The notes beneath the pieces were generated by a model. It searched no databases, was not told where the DNA came from, and saw only the letters and a program-made list of their open reading frames with translations. Below, one piece after another: positions 6,092 through 11,024 of a DNA stretch of 11,024 bases. The position numbers were made by a program, and so were the translations under genes. Origin of the DNA: an uncultured Eubacteriales bacterium (lineage in GTDB: Bacteria > Bacillota > Clostridia > Oscillospirales > Butyricicoccaceae); the NCBI GenBank assembly GCA_934675045.1, contig CAKUPI010000041.1, forward strand, positions 1-11,024, read 5' to 3'. Numbering within the stretch: position 1 is the first letter of the stretch; every line of letters begins with the position of its first letter.

Positions 6092-7348
6092 TCAGCGGTC
6101 CATAAAGGGAGCGGGGCTTTCGTCGCGGCCGAAGATCATGCGGCTGTCAAAGCCCTCTTCGCGCAGGGCGTCCAGCTGCCTGCCCATCTTTTTGCCCTTG
6201 GCAATGACGGTGACCTCGCAGCCGCCGGCGCGCACCCTTTCGGCGCACTCCATCACGGCCAGAAAATCGTCCTGCCCGCGGTCGTACAGCAGCGCGACGC
6301 GGTCACGGGTCTTGGGCGGCGTGTAGCCGGCCTCGGTCAGGATTTGCAGAATACGCTCAAAGCCGATGGAAAATCCGACGGCCGGCACCTCGTCGCCCGC
6401 CAGCTTGCCCACCATTTTGTCGTAGCGGCCGCCGCCGGCGATCGAGCCGGAGAACTTGTCAGAGGCTATCTCGAACACCATGCCGGTGTAATAGCCCATG
6501 CCGCGCACCAGGCTCTTGTCGTAGACGACCTGATAGGCGCCCTGCGCCAGCGTGCGGCTGCGCTCCATCACCGTTTTGAGGTTCTCGGCGACGCTTTTGT
6601 CGGTACACAGCTCGGCCGCCCTTTCGAGCATGTCGCCCTCGGCGCAGGCCATGGCGCAGAAGCGCTCCACCGTTTCGGCCGGGAAGCCTTTTTCCAAAAG
6701 CTCCTGCCGCACGCCCTCCATGCCGACCTTGTCCAGCTTGTCGAAGGTGATGCACACCGACGGCACGCCGTCGGCCGGGAACCCGGCGGCGATGATCATG
6801 TCGGTCAGAATGCGCCGGTCGTTGACGCGGACGGTAAAGCCCTCAAAGCCCAGACGGCGCAGCGCCTTGGCCGTGACGTAAATCAGCTCGGTCTCGGCGT
6901 CGCACGAGCTGTCGCCCAGAATGTCGATGTCGCACTGGTAAAACTCGCGCATACGGCCCTTCTGCGGGCGCTCGGCGCGGTAGACCTTGTCTATTTGAAT
7001 GACCTTGAAAGGCTCGCGCAGCTTGGCGCGGTTGTTGGCAAAGTAGCGCGACAGCGGCAGCGTCAGGTCGTAGCGCAGGCCCATATCGACCAGATCCTTT
7101 TCCTGCAGGTTGTCCTGCGACAGGTCGAGCTTTTGCCCGCGCTTGAGAATCTTAAAAATCAGGCTCAGGTTTTCGCCGCCGTCGCTTTTGTCCAAAAGCT
7201 CGATGTTTTCAAGCGCCGGCGTGGCGATGCGGGTGAAGCCGCACTCGCGGTAGGTGTCCAGAATGACGCTCTGCACATAGTCGCGCAGCAGAACCTCCTG
7301 ATACAGAAAATCGCGGGTGCCCCGCACCGGATTGACATTCATAGCCAT
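6092..7348 (-). CDS. hisS: Histidine--tRNA ligase, archaeal/eukaryotic-like subtype
   Basis: This 418-aa class II aminoacyl-tRNA synthetase charges tRNA-His. Visible motifs are the N-terminal PVRGTRDF, the substrate segment LRYDLTLPLSRY (about 91-102), motif 2 VYRAERPQKGRMREFYQCDI (about 122-141), a HisA-like RGMGYYTG (282-289), and GGGRYD followed by VGFSIGFER (motif 3, about 306-332). The LRYDLT and FYQCDIDILG forms resemble archaeal/eukaryotic HisRS rather than the usual bacterial LRPEGT form. The normally conserved Asp of RGLDYY is Gly here. The C-terminal anticodon-binding domain (from about 348) stops soon after FGRDES and lacks the usual last strands. The start is the ATG at 7348, with AAGGAGG seven bases upstream. 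It begins 13 bp after the MATE gene and probably shares its transcript. Two hairpins follow the stop. A HisZ-like regulator is unlikely because motifs 2 and 3 are kept. Confidence 0.93.
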   Translation of the reverse strand: MAMNVNPVRGTRDFLYQEVLLRDYVQSVILDTYRECGFTRIATPALENIELLDKSDGGENLSLIFKILKRGQKLDLSQDNLQEKDLVDMGLRYDLTLPLSRYFANNRAKLREPFKVIQIDKVYRAERPQKGRMREFYQCDIDILGDSSCDAETELIYVTAKALRRLGFEGFTVRVNDRRILTDMIIAAGFPADGVPSVCITFDKLDKVGMEGVRQELLEKGFPAETVERFCAMACAEGDMLERAAELCTDKSVAENLKTVMERSRTLAQGAYQVVYDKSLVRGMGYYTGMVFEIASDKFSGSIAGGGRYDKMVGKLAGDEVPAVGFSIGFERILQILTEAGYTPPKTRDRVALLYDRGQDDFLAVMECAERVRAGGCEVTVIAKGKKMGRQLDALREEGFDSRMIFGRDESPAPFMDR

Positions 7349-7361
7349 GGGTATTCCCTCC

Positions 7362-8741
7362 TTAACTTTCAAAAGCATTGTCGCCGGGCAGGGTCAGCCG
7401 GCGAATCCACTGCCTGCTGCGGAACCTGTGCAGGCACAACACCACTTTCACCGAGTCCTCGGCCACAAACATGGCCAGCACCAGAAGCTGAAAGGGCACA
7501 CAAACGACCAGTCCCAGCAGGGCGACGACGGGAATGCCGCACAAAAACACGCCGATCAGGTCAAAATACAGCCCCGTGCGCATGTCGCCGCCCGCGCGGA
7601 AGGATCCGACGATGGCGATGTAGGGCACCTGCCGGACGGGCATCCAGCAGGCGTAAATCAAAAGCAGGTCCGAGGCGACCTTCCTCGCCCCCTCGGTCTC
7701 GACCGGCAGCAGGCCGAGGATGGGGTTGCGCACCGCAATCAGCAGCACGCCGACGACGGCGGCGACAAAGGGGGTCGCCACCATAAACCGGCGCGCGGTG
7801 TGGTACGCCTCGTCGAGCTTCCCCTCGCCCACCGCCTTGCCCACCATGATGGCGCAGGCGTGGCACATGCCGACAAAAAAGACAAAGACCAACTGCTCAA
7901 CCGAGTTGTACATGGTGTAGCCGGCGTAGTTTTCCGCCCCCTGCCGCGCCAGCACCATGACGTAGATGTTGGTGCCGACGGCCCACAGCGCCTCGTTGCC
8001 GATCACGGGGGTGGCCACGGTGAAGTACCGGCGCACAAAGTCGCGGCTGAAGTCGGTCAGCTCGCGCAGCGGCGCAATGATGATGCCCTTTTTGTGCCAG
8101 GCCCACAGCAGGAGCAGCACCGAGCCGAGGGCCGTTGAAAGCACGGTGGCCAGCGCCGCGCCCCGCACGCCCATGGCGGGCAGCCCGAGTTTTCCGTAAA
8201 TGAGCAGATAGTTTAAAATGCTGTTGGCCACGACCGACACGCCCGAGCACAAAAGCGGGCTGACGACGTCCTCGGTGGCGCGCAGCGCCGCGCCGGCCAG
8301 CATGTTGAAGGCGAGAAAGACGGCGGTAAAGCAGGCGGTGCGCAGATAGATCACGGCCGCCTCGACGACCTCGGCCTCTGCCGTAAAGACGCGGATCATC
8401 GGCTCTGCAAAGGCCACAGCGGCCACATTGTACAAAAGGGCGGCGACCAGCGCGCACACCAGCGCCAGGCCGAAGGTCCGGTGAATGCTCTTTTTGTCGC
8501 GCGCGCCCCAATATTGTGAAATCAGGGCCGAGCTGCCCGAGCAAAAGCCAAACAGAAAGATGTTCAGAAAAAAAGTCCAGCGTCCGGCAACGCCGACGGC
8601 GGCCGTCGCCGCATTGCCCAGCCCGACCACCATGGCGGTGTCGACCAGACCCGCACACGATGTCAGCATGTTTTGCAGCGAAATCGGCAGCGCCAGCTGA
8701 ATCATGCGGCGGAAAAAGCCGGGCTGCTGTGTCTGTTCCAA
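7362..8741 (-). CDS. MATE-family multidrug/organic cation efflux transporter
   Basis: This 459-aa polytopic inner-membrane protein has about twelve hydrophobic segments arranged as two similar six-helix halves, split near residue 230-250. The N-terminal ALPISLQNMLTSCAGLVDTA and GVAGRW...NIFLFGFCSGSSALISQYWGA segments are typical of the MATE (NorM/DinF-like) family, which exports cationic compounds in exchange for Na+ or H+. The substrate cannot be read from sequence. The start is a TTG at 8739-8741, supported by an AGGAGG site seven bases upstream. The next in-frame ATG, 12 codons later, has no comparable site. A promoter with near-consensus boxes lies about 50 bp upstream. hisS follows after a 13-bp gap, so the two genes are probably co-transcribed. 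This may be coincidental, since no drug-resistance regulator is adjacent. Confidence 0.95.
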   Translation of the reverse strand: MEQTQQPGFFRRMIQLALPISLQNMLTSCAGLVDTAMVVGLGNAATAAVGVAGRWTFFLNIFLFGFCSGSSALISQYWGARDKKSIHRTFGLALVCALVAALLYNVAAVAFAEPMIRVFTAEAEVVEAAVIYLRTACFTAVFLAFNMLAGAALRATEDVVSPLLCSGVSVVANSILNYLLIYGKLGLPAMGVRGAALATVLSTALGSVLLLLWAWHKKGIIIAPLRELTDFSRDFVRRYFTVATPVIGNEALWAVGTNIYVMVLARQGAENYAGYTMYNSVEQLVFVFFVGMCHACAIMVGKAVGEGKLDEAYHTARRFMVATPFVAAVVGVLLIAVRNPILGLLPVETEGARKVASDLLLIYACWMPVRQVPYIAIVGSFRAGGDMRTGLYFDLIGVFLCGIPVVALLGLVVCVPFQLLVLAMFVAEDSVKVVLCLHRFRSRQWIRRLTLPGDNAFES

Positions 8742-8790
8742 AAAAGCTCCTCCTCTTTCGCGGTTTATCTGTCAAAAGGATATGTGGCTT

Positions 8791-8819
8791 ATTATAGCCG
8801 TTTTGCCTTGTTCTTGCAA
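8791..8819 (-). promoter_or_regulatory. Promoter of the MATE-hisS unit
   Basis: On the minus strand TTGCAA (8814-8819) and a perfect TATAAT (8791-8796) are separated by 17 bp. The predicted leader to the TTG start is about 45 nt and carries the AGGAGG site. It lies directly downstream of the terminator of the preceding gene. Confidence 0.8.
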
Positions 8820-8836
8820 GCTTATCCTTTAAAGCG

Positions 8837-8874
8837 AAAAGCGCCGCCCCCGCAGAAGCCTCTGCGAAGGCGGC
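8837..8874 (-). terminator. Intrinsic terminator of the downstream membrane-protein paralogue
   Basis: On the minus strand a 14-bp stem (arms 8861-8874 and 8843-8856) closes a four-base GGCT loop. The two apparent mismatches become U-G wobbles in minus-strand RNA, pointing to that direction. The stem is followed by GC and then TTTT. It ends the gene at 9010-9591 before the MATE promoter. Confidence 0.7.
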
Positions 8875-8891
8875 CAAAGTCCCTTTTCCCT

Positions 8892-8943
8892 GCCGGCCGG
8901 GCAAAAAGCCGTGATTTTCCCCTGTCCCTGCCGGGCGGCCGGC
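8892..8943. repeat. Long imperfect GC-rich inverted repeat
   Basis: GCCGGCCG (8892-8899) pairs with CGGCCGGC (8936-8943), and GGCA (8900-8903) with TGCC (8929-8932), leaving a 3-nt bulge and a 25-nt loop that carries a GATTTTCCCC word. It lies between the 9010 gene end and its proposed terminator. There is no T-run, so it is not a simple terminator. Its function is unknown. Confidence 0.5.
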
Positions 8944-9009
8944 GCGGCGATGCTGTGCCGTCTGCCCCGGCGCTCCCGCGGCGGTTTTCCTTGTCCGCCG
9001 CGGCCGGTC

Positions 9010-9591
9010 TCAGCTCTTGCCCAGCTCCTCCTCGAGCGCGGCAAGCCGCTCCTCAAGGGCGGCAAGCTGCCGGGCATAGTACGCCGGCGTGAGACAGCGA
9101 TGCGGTATGCCGCCGTCCTGCGCCGGGAACGCCGCGCAGAACCGCTCCATTGCGCGCGCCGCCCCCTGCAAATACGCGGCCTGCCCGTCCGTCAGGCTTT
9201 TGCCCTTGGAAAATTGATGGACAATCCTCCACAGCGCCCTTTCCAGCCCGCCCGTGCGGCGCGGCGCAAAGGACTGCTCCCGCAGCGTCCACGAGAGGTA
9301 CCGCGTCGTTTCCGCGCCGTTGACCAGGCAGTCATGGGCCTTGGCCGCGTTTTCGGCCGCGCCGGGCAGCATTTCCTCCCCGGCCTGCGCCTGCGCCAGA
9401 TTATACGCCGTAACCTCCAGCTCGCCGATTAGCGCAAGGACATAGCCCTGCCTGTTTTGGCGGGTGACCGCCCCGGCGCGGACGATAAAGGCCAGCAGGT
9501 ACACTGCCAGAAAAAGCGCGGCCCAAAGGGCGGCCCTCTGCCTTTTTGTCAGACCTCTGCGCATTCCCGCGCCCGATAAAGCCCGAATCAT
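9010..9591 (-). CDS. Single-pass membrane protein of unknown function, paralogue of the gene at 9951-10526
   Basis: Not recognised. The 193-aa product has an Arg/Lys-rich N-terminus, one TM helix (about residues 19-38), then a helical outer-face domain rich in Ala, Glu and Leu ending in a short amphipathic or coiled stretch (EERLAALEEELGKS). It aligns along most of its length with the upstream neighbour: the basic-TM start, RQGYVLALIGELEVTAYNLA against RALYAGGLTGSLRVLAQDLE, KGKSLTDGQAAYLQ against KKESLDGRDLVYLK, and LTPAYYARQLAALEERL against MTAGYYREQFEAFKERF. The ATG at 9591 is chosen because AAAGGAG lies seven bases upstream, while the ATG at 9564 has no site. The overall plan loosely recalls the N-terminal part of the spore-cortex protein YpeB, but this is only a guess. 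It has its own terminator and a weak promoter candidate. Confidence 0.8.
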   Translation of the reverse strand: MIRALSGAGMRRGLTKRQRAALWAALFLAVYLLAFIVRAGAVTRQNRQGYVLALIGELEVTAYNLAQAQAGEEMLPGAAENAAKAHDCLVNGAETTRYLSWTLREQSFAPRRTGGLERALWRIVHQFSKGKSLTDGQAAYLQGAARAMERFCAAFPAQDGGIPHRCLTPAYYARQLAALEERLAALEEELGKS

Positions 9592-9690
9592 GCCCCGGCT
9601 CCTTTCTCCAAACGCTGCACCTTTGTTCTGTGTCCTGCGGCTGCTCTGATCCTTTTCCGCCGAAAGCCGTTTTCTCCGTTTTGCTTCTGC

Positions 9691-9765
9691 TTATGGGATA
9701 CCGCGCCCCCATTTTCCGTCAATCCGCTCAACAATTTGAGGTTTCAGCAGCCCGCCCTTATGCAT
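9691..9765 (-). CDS. Possible 24-aa leader peptide or gene remnant
   Basis: A 24-codon ORF starts with ATG at 9763-9765, has AGGAGAGG four bases upstream and ends at TAA (9691-9693). The first residues read MHKGGLLKPQIVERI, and the rest is a short Gly/Arg-rich tail. The start loosely recalls the N-terminus of RbsD/FucU-type sugar mutarotases, but far too little remains to say so. The ORF overlaps the promoter-like sequence of the downstream paralogue. It may be a leader ORF, a relic, or chance. The ribosome binding site is the main support. Confidence 0.25.
   Translation of the reverse strand: MHKGGLLKPQIVERIDGKWGRGIP
9695..9722 (-). promoter_or_regulatory. Weak promoter candidate for the downstream paralogue
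   Basis: On the minus strand TTGACG (9717-9722) is followed 16 bp later by TATCCC (9695-9700). The -35 box is good and the -10 box is poor. The surrounding ~35 nt resemble the strong promoter of the upstream paralogue, so this may be a degraded copy or a regulated promoter. Confidence 0.3.
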
Positions 9766-9792
9766 TTTTCCTCTCCTGCGGCTTTCGCCTGT

Positions 9793-9821
9793 CGAAAAAA
9801 TCCGGCCTGCCGAATTTTTCG
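9793..9821 (-). terminator. Probable terminator of the upstream membrane-protein paralogue
   Basis: In minus-strand RNA, ATTCGG-CAGG-CCGGAT forms a six-pair stem (one G-U) flanked by A-run and T-run arms that extend the pairing. The 3' arm gives six consecutive T. It lies about 130 bp after the stop at 9951, further than usual, with three other hairpins in between. Confidence 0.5.
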
Positions 9822-9832
9822 CTTTTAAATGG

Positions 9833-9863
9833 GATTTTCCCCGGACATGTGCCGGGGAAAATC
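9833..9863. repeat. Perfect 12-bp inverted repeat
   Basis: GATTTTCCCCGG (9833-9844) and CCGGGGAAAATC (9852-9863) flank a 7-nt loop holding ACATGT, and a further GGG/CCC pair is possible outside across a bulge. No T-run follows on either strand, so it is not an intrinsic terminator. It could be a protein-binding palindrome, an mRNA-stabilising hairpin or part of a dispersed repeat. Confidence 0.8.
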
Positions 9864-9874
9864 ACCCTAACCCG

Positions 9875-9896
9875 CCGATTTTCCGCAGAAAACCGG
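9875..9896 (-). repeat. Inverted repeat with CCGGTTTTC/GAAAATCGG arms
   Basis: Nine-base arms (9875-9883 and 9888-9896) enclose a four-base loop. The one mismatch becomes a G-U pair only in minus-strand RNA, which hints that the structure is kept in the transcript running from the upstream paralogue. Confidence 0.6.
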
Positions 9897-9901
9897 TGAA
9901 A

Positions 9902-9918
9902 CCGCGCGCTGCGCGCGG
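9902..9918. repeat. GC-only palindrome
   Basis: CCGCGCGC and GCGCGCGG are perfect inverted copies around a single T (8 + 1 + 8 bases). It could fold with a loop of a few bases. It lies 33 bp after the stop of the upstream paralogue and forms the first element of the hairpin cluster. Confidence 0.7.
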
Positions 9919-9950
9919 AGCCTGCACTGTAAAACCCGCAGTCTTGTTCT

Positions 9951-10526
9951 TTAAGGGACTGTGTCGGCGACCGGATCGTAAAAGGCCCCGCGGCCATAAT
10001 TTCTGTCAAAGCGCTCTTTAAAGGCTTCAAACTGCTCTCTGTAATAGCCCGCCGTCATCCACCGGTGGCGCTGCACGGCTGCCCCGCCCTCGCGGCTTTG
10101 ATAAAACGCGTCGTACAGCCTCCGGCACTCCTCGGCGACGGCCTTTAAATAAACGAGATCGCGCCCGTCCAGCGACTCCTTTTTACCAAGCTCCGAGTAG
10201 ATGACGTGCATGACCTTCCCGACGGTCCCCTGCCCGATCGGAAAGTCCGACTGGCCACTCCAAACGTGGGAGCCCATCGAGCACCACTGCCCAATCTCGC
10301 GCGCCTGCCGCGCAATGTCCTGCGGCAGGGGCTGCCCCGCCTGCACCCACTCCAGATCCTGCGCCAGCACCCGCAGGCTGCCTGTCAGCCCGCCGGCATA
10401 CAGCGCGCGCATCTCAAAGGCGGCGCTCCACAGATGCAGGATGTACAGCAGCAACAGACCCGCCGCCGCCAGCGCGACGACAAGCCCCTGCCTGCAAGAC
10501 ATCCTTTTAAAGAAAAGCCTTCTCAT
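9951..10526 (-). CDS. Single-pass membrane protein of unknown function, paralogue of the gene at 9010-9591
   Basis: Not recognised. The 191-aa product starts with a basic segment (MRRLFFKRMSCRQG), has one TM helix (about 14-34) and a predicted outer-face helical domain of about 155 residues. Conserved positions shared with its neighbour include the aromatic residue in RALYAGGL, the QAGQPL turn, KKESLDGRDLVYLK and, near the C-terminus, TAGYYREQFEAFKERF. It lacks the neighbour's coiled C-terminal tail and ends instead in a Tyr/Asp/Pro-containing stretch. No enzymatic motif or lipobox was seen. The ATG at 10526 is chosen over 10550 because GGAGG lies eight bases upstream. A strong promoter precedes it, and the hairpin cluster follows. 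A role at the cell surface or in sporulation-related membrane processes is conceivable but unsupported. Confidence 0.8.
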   Translation of the reverse strand: MRRLFFKRMSCRQGLVVALAAAGLLLLYILHLWSAAFEMRALYAGGLTGSLRVLAQDLEWVQAGQPLPQDIARQAREIGQWCSMGSHVWSGQSDFPIGQGTVGKVMHVIYSELGKKESLDGRDLVYLKAVAEECRRLYDAFYQSREGGAAVQRHRWMTAGYYREQFEAFKERFDRNYGRGAFYDPVADTVP

Positions 10527-10575
10527 ATCCCCATCCTCCGCAGTCAACAATTTTCTCAGCTTGGATTTTATTCAT

Positions 10576-10604
10576 ATTATACCACGCACCCCCCGTTTCG
10601 TCAA
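10576..10604 (-). promoter_or_regulatory. Strong promoter of the upstream membrane-protein paralogue
   Basis: On the minus strand TTGACG (10599-10604) and a perfect TATAAT (10576-10581) are separated by 17 bp. The leader would be about 40 nt and contains the GGAGG site. This is among the two best promoter matches of the window. Confidence 0.85.
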
Positions 10605-10616
10605 TATGCTCAATAT
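10601..10616 (-). promoter_or_regulatory. Direct repeat overlapping the -35 box (possible operator)
   Basis: The 7-mer ATATTGA occurs twice on the minus strand with a 2-bp gap (10610-10616 and 10601-10607), a 9-bp period. The proximal copy overlaps the -35 hexamer. A near-palindrome TATCGAA-GT-TTTGATA (plus strand, 10616-10631) adjoins it upstream. The arrangement is compatible with a regulator binding site but the binding factor is unknown. Confidence 0.3.
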
Positions 10617-10665
10617 ATCGAAGTTTTGATAATGTGCTCTTGTGCAGTTTTCTTTCTTGTACCAC

Positions 10666-10689
10666 AAAAAAACCGCCCCAAGGGGGCGG
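10666..10689 (-). terminator. Intrinsic terminator of the DUF2508-like gene
   Basis: On the minus strand CCGCCCC pairs with GGGGCGG around a three-base loop, followed by seven T (plus-strand A-run 10666-10672). It lies about 50 bp after the stop codon and is a textbook rho-independent terminator. Confidence 0.9.
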
Positions 10690-10739
10690 CTTTAGGCTGC
10701 CGGATCTGCCGGGCTTTGCGGCCTTCGGCAGCTCCGCCG

Positions 10740-10985
10740 TCAGCGAACGATGCGGAAGTCGCAGACGTTTTGCTCGCGCAAAAGGGTCAGCAGGTGGGAA
10801 TACCGCTTTTGCAGGGCGTTGATTTCAAAGACGACGGCGGAAATGAGATCGGAATCGGTCACCTGCTCGAAAACGCCGCGCGCACAGTCAAGCTCGAGCT
10901 TGACGGCATAATATTCCTCGAGCAGCTGCTGCTGTTCCGGGCTGGGCCCTTTTTGCTTCTTTTTTGTCAATCCGGCCAACGGCAT
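10740..10985 (-). CDS. DUF2508 (YaaL-like) family small protein
   Basis: This is an 81-aa soluble, mostly helical, charged protein. The segment LLEEYYAVKLELDCARGVFEQVTDSDLISAVVFEINALQKRYSHLL has the pattern of the DUF2508/YaaL family (hydrophobic-charged helix, FxxVTDxDLIxxxxxEIxAxxxRY, helix). The function is unknown, and in Bacillus the gene sits beside recR. What lies upstream here is outside the window. The ATG at 10985 is chosen because GGAGGT lies seven bases upstream. The in-frame ATG at 11000 overlaps that site, and another lies at 11018. The N-terminus (LTKKKQKGPSPEQQQ) is Lys/Gln-rich. It is followed by a strong terminator and is probably the last gene of its transcript. Confidence 0.82.
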   Translation of the reverse strand: MPLAGLTKKKQKGPSPEQQQLLEEYYAVKLELDCARGVFEQVTDSDLISAVVFEINALQKRYSHLLTLLREQNVCDFRIVR

Positions 10986-11024
10986 TGCAGGCACCTCCAT
11001 ACAGGATGTATACGGCAAGTTTTC

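Larger units (their letters stand above)
9592..9950. other. 359-bp hairpin-rich spacer between the two paralogues
   Basis: No convincing protein-coding gene lies here. From the upstream (right) side it holds three symmetric hairpins (9902-9918, 9875-9896, 9833-9863), then a terminator-like hairpin (9793-9821), a short ORF with a strong ribosome binding site (9691-9765), a promoter-like segment (9695-9722), and the ribosome binding site of the downstream paralogue. The density of inverted repeats with shared ATTTTC/GAAAAT arms suggests a mobile or dispersed repeat unit or a structured RNA. Confidence 0.6.

Noticed and set aside
6344..7786. 480-codon plus-strand open frame opposite hisS and the MATE gene
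   Set aside because: It runs antisense across two well-supported genes and its composition (Arg/Ala/Gly/His-rich, no motifs) is that of a shadow frame.
4257..9591. Search for CRISPR arrays, tRNAs, insertion sequences and attachment sites
   Set aside because: No regularly spaced repeats, cloverleaf-like segment, transposase or integrase motif, or target-site duplication was seen.
9758..10030. 90-codon minus-strand frame spanning the end of the upstream paralogue and the hairpin cluster
   Set aside because: It overlaps the 3' end of the paralogue in another frame, has no good ribosome binding site, and its sequence is dictated by the inverted repeats.
9010..10526. Toxin-antitoxin or bacteriocin/immunity reading of the tandem membrane proteins
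   Set aside because: Both proteins are of similar length and mutually homologous, with no toxin-like small partner, leader peptide with a double-glycine site, or processing enzyme nearby.

Overview
The window looks like a chromosomal segment of a GC-rich member of the Clostridia, most likely Oscillospiraceae/Ruminococcaceae-like. The evidence is a Firmicutes-type gene content (Mini-III RNase, a DUF2508/YaaL-like protein, ftsE-ftsX followed by a coiled-coil hydrolase-like gene, a CdaR/PucR-type regulator), strong GGAGG-type ribosome binding sites, and TTGACN/TATAAT-like promoters. The placement is an inference from style and gene content. No phylogenetic marker was compared. Every gene is on the minus strand except one thioredoxin gene, so transcription mostly runs right to left.

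Reading in the direction of transcription: (1) 10740-10985 is a short DUF2508-like protein ending in a clean intrinsic terminator. (2) 9010-10526 holds two tandem, diverged paralogues of an unrecognised single-pass membrane protein (191 and 193 aa). A 359-bp hairpin-rich spacer separates them, and a similar ~35-nt promoter-proximal sequence lies upstream of each. (3) 6092-8741 is a two-gene unit with a near-consensus promoter: a MATE-family transporter with a TTG start, then a histidyl-tRNA synthetase of the archaeal/eukaryotic-looking subtype. (4) 5693-6001 is thioredoxin on the plus strand, convergent with hisS across a double terminator. (5) 3529-5470 is an overlapping RNA-processing unit: Mini-III RNase, membrane-anchored metallophosphoesterase, and RsuA-type pseudouridine synthase. 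The Mini-III reading frame has no ATG, GTG or TTG before its catalytic domain. (6) 2334-3419 is a CdaR/PucR-family regulator with its own terminator. (7) 1-2220 is the divisome-linked module ftsE, ftsX and a coiled-coil (EnvC/PcsB-like) murein hydrolase activator or hydrolase that runs off the left edge.

Functionally, the left end couples cell-wall hydrolysis to division: FtsEX is an ATP-driven transmembrane switch and the exported coiled-coil protein is its likely partner. The middle is a translation and RNA-maturation cluster (Mini-III, RsuA, HisRS) with housekeeping redox and transport genes. The right end is the least explained part. No CRISPR array, insertion sequence, tRNA, rRNA or prophage gene was seen. 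The most unusual features are the start-codon-less Mini-III gene, the tandem membrane-protein paralogues with their related upstream sequences, and the hairpin cluster between them.
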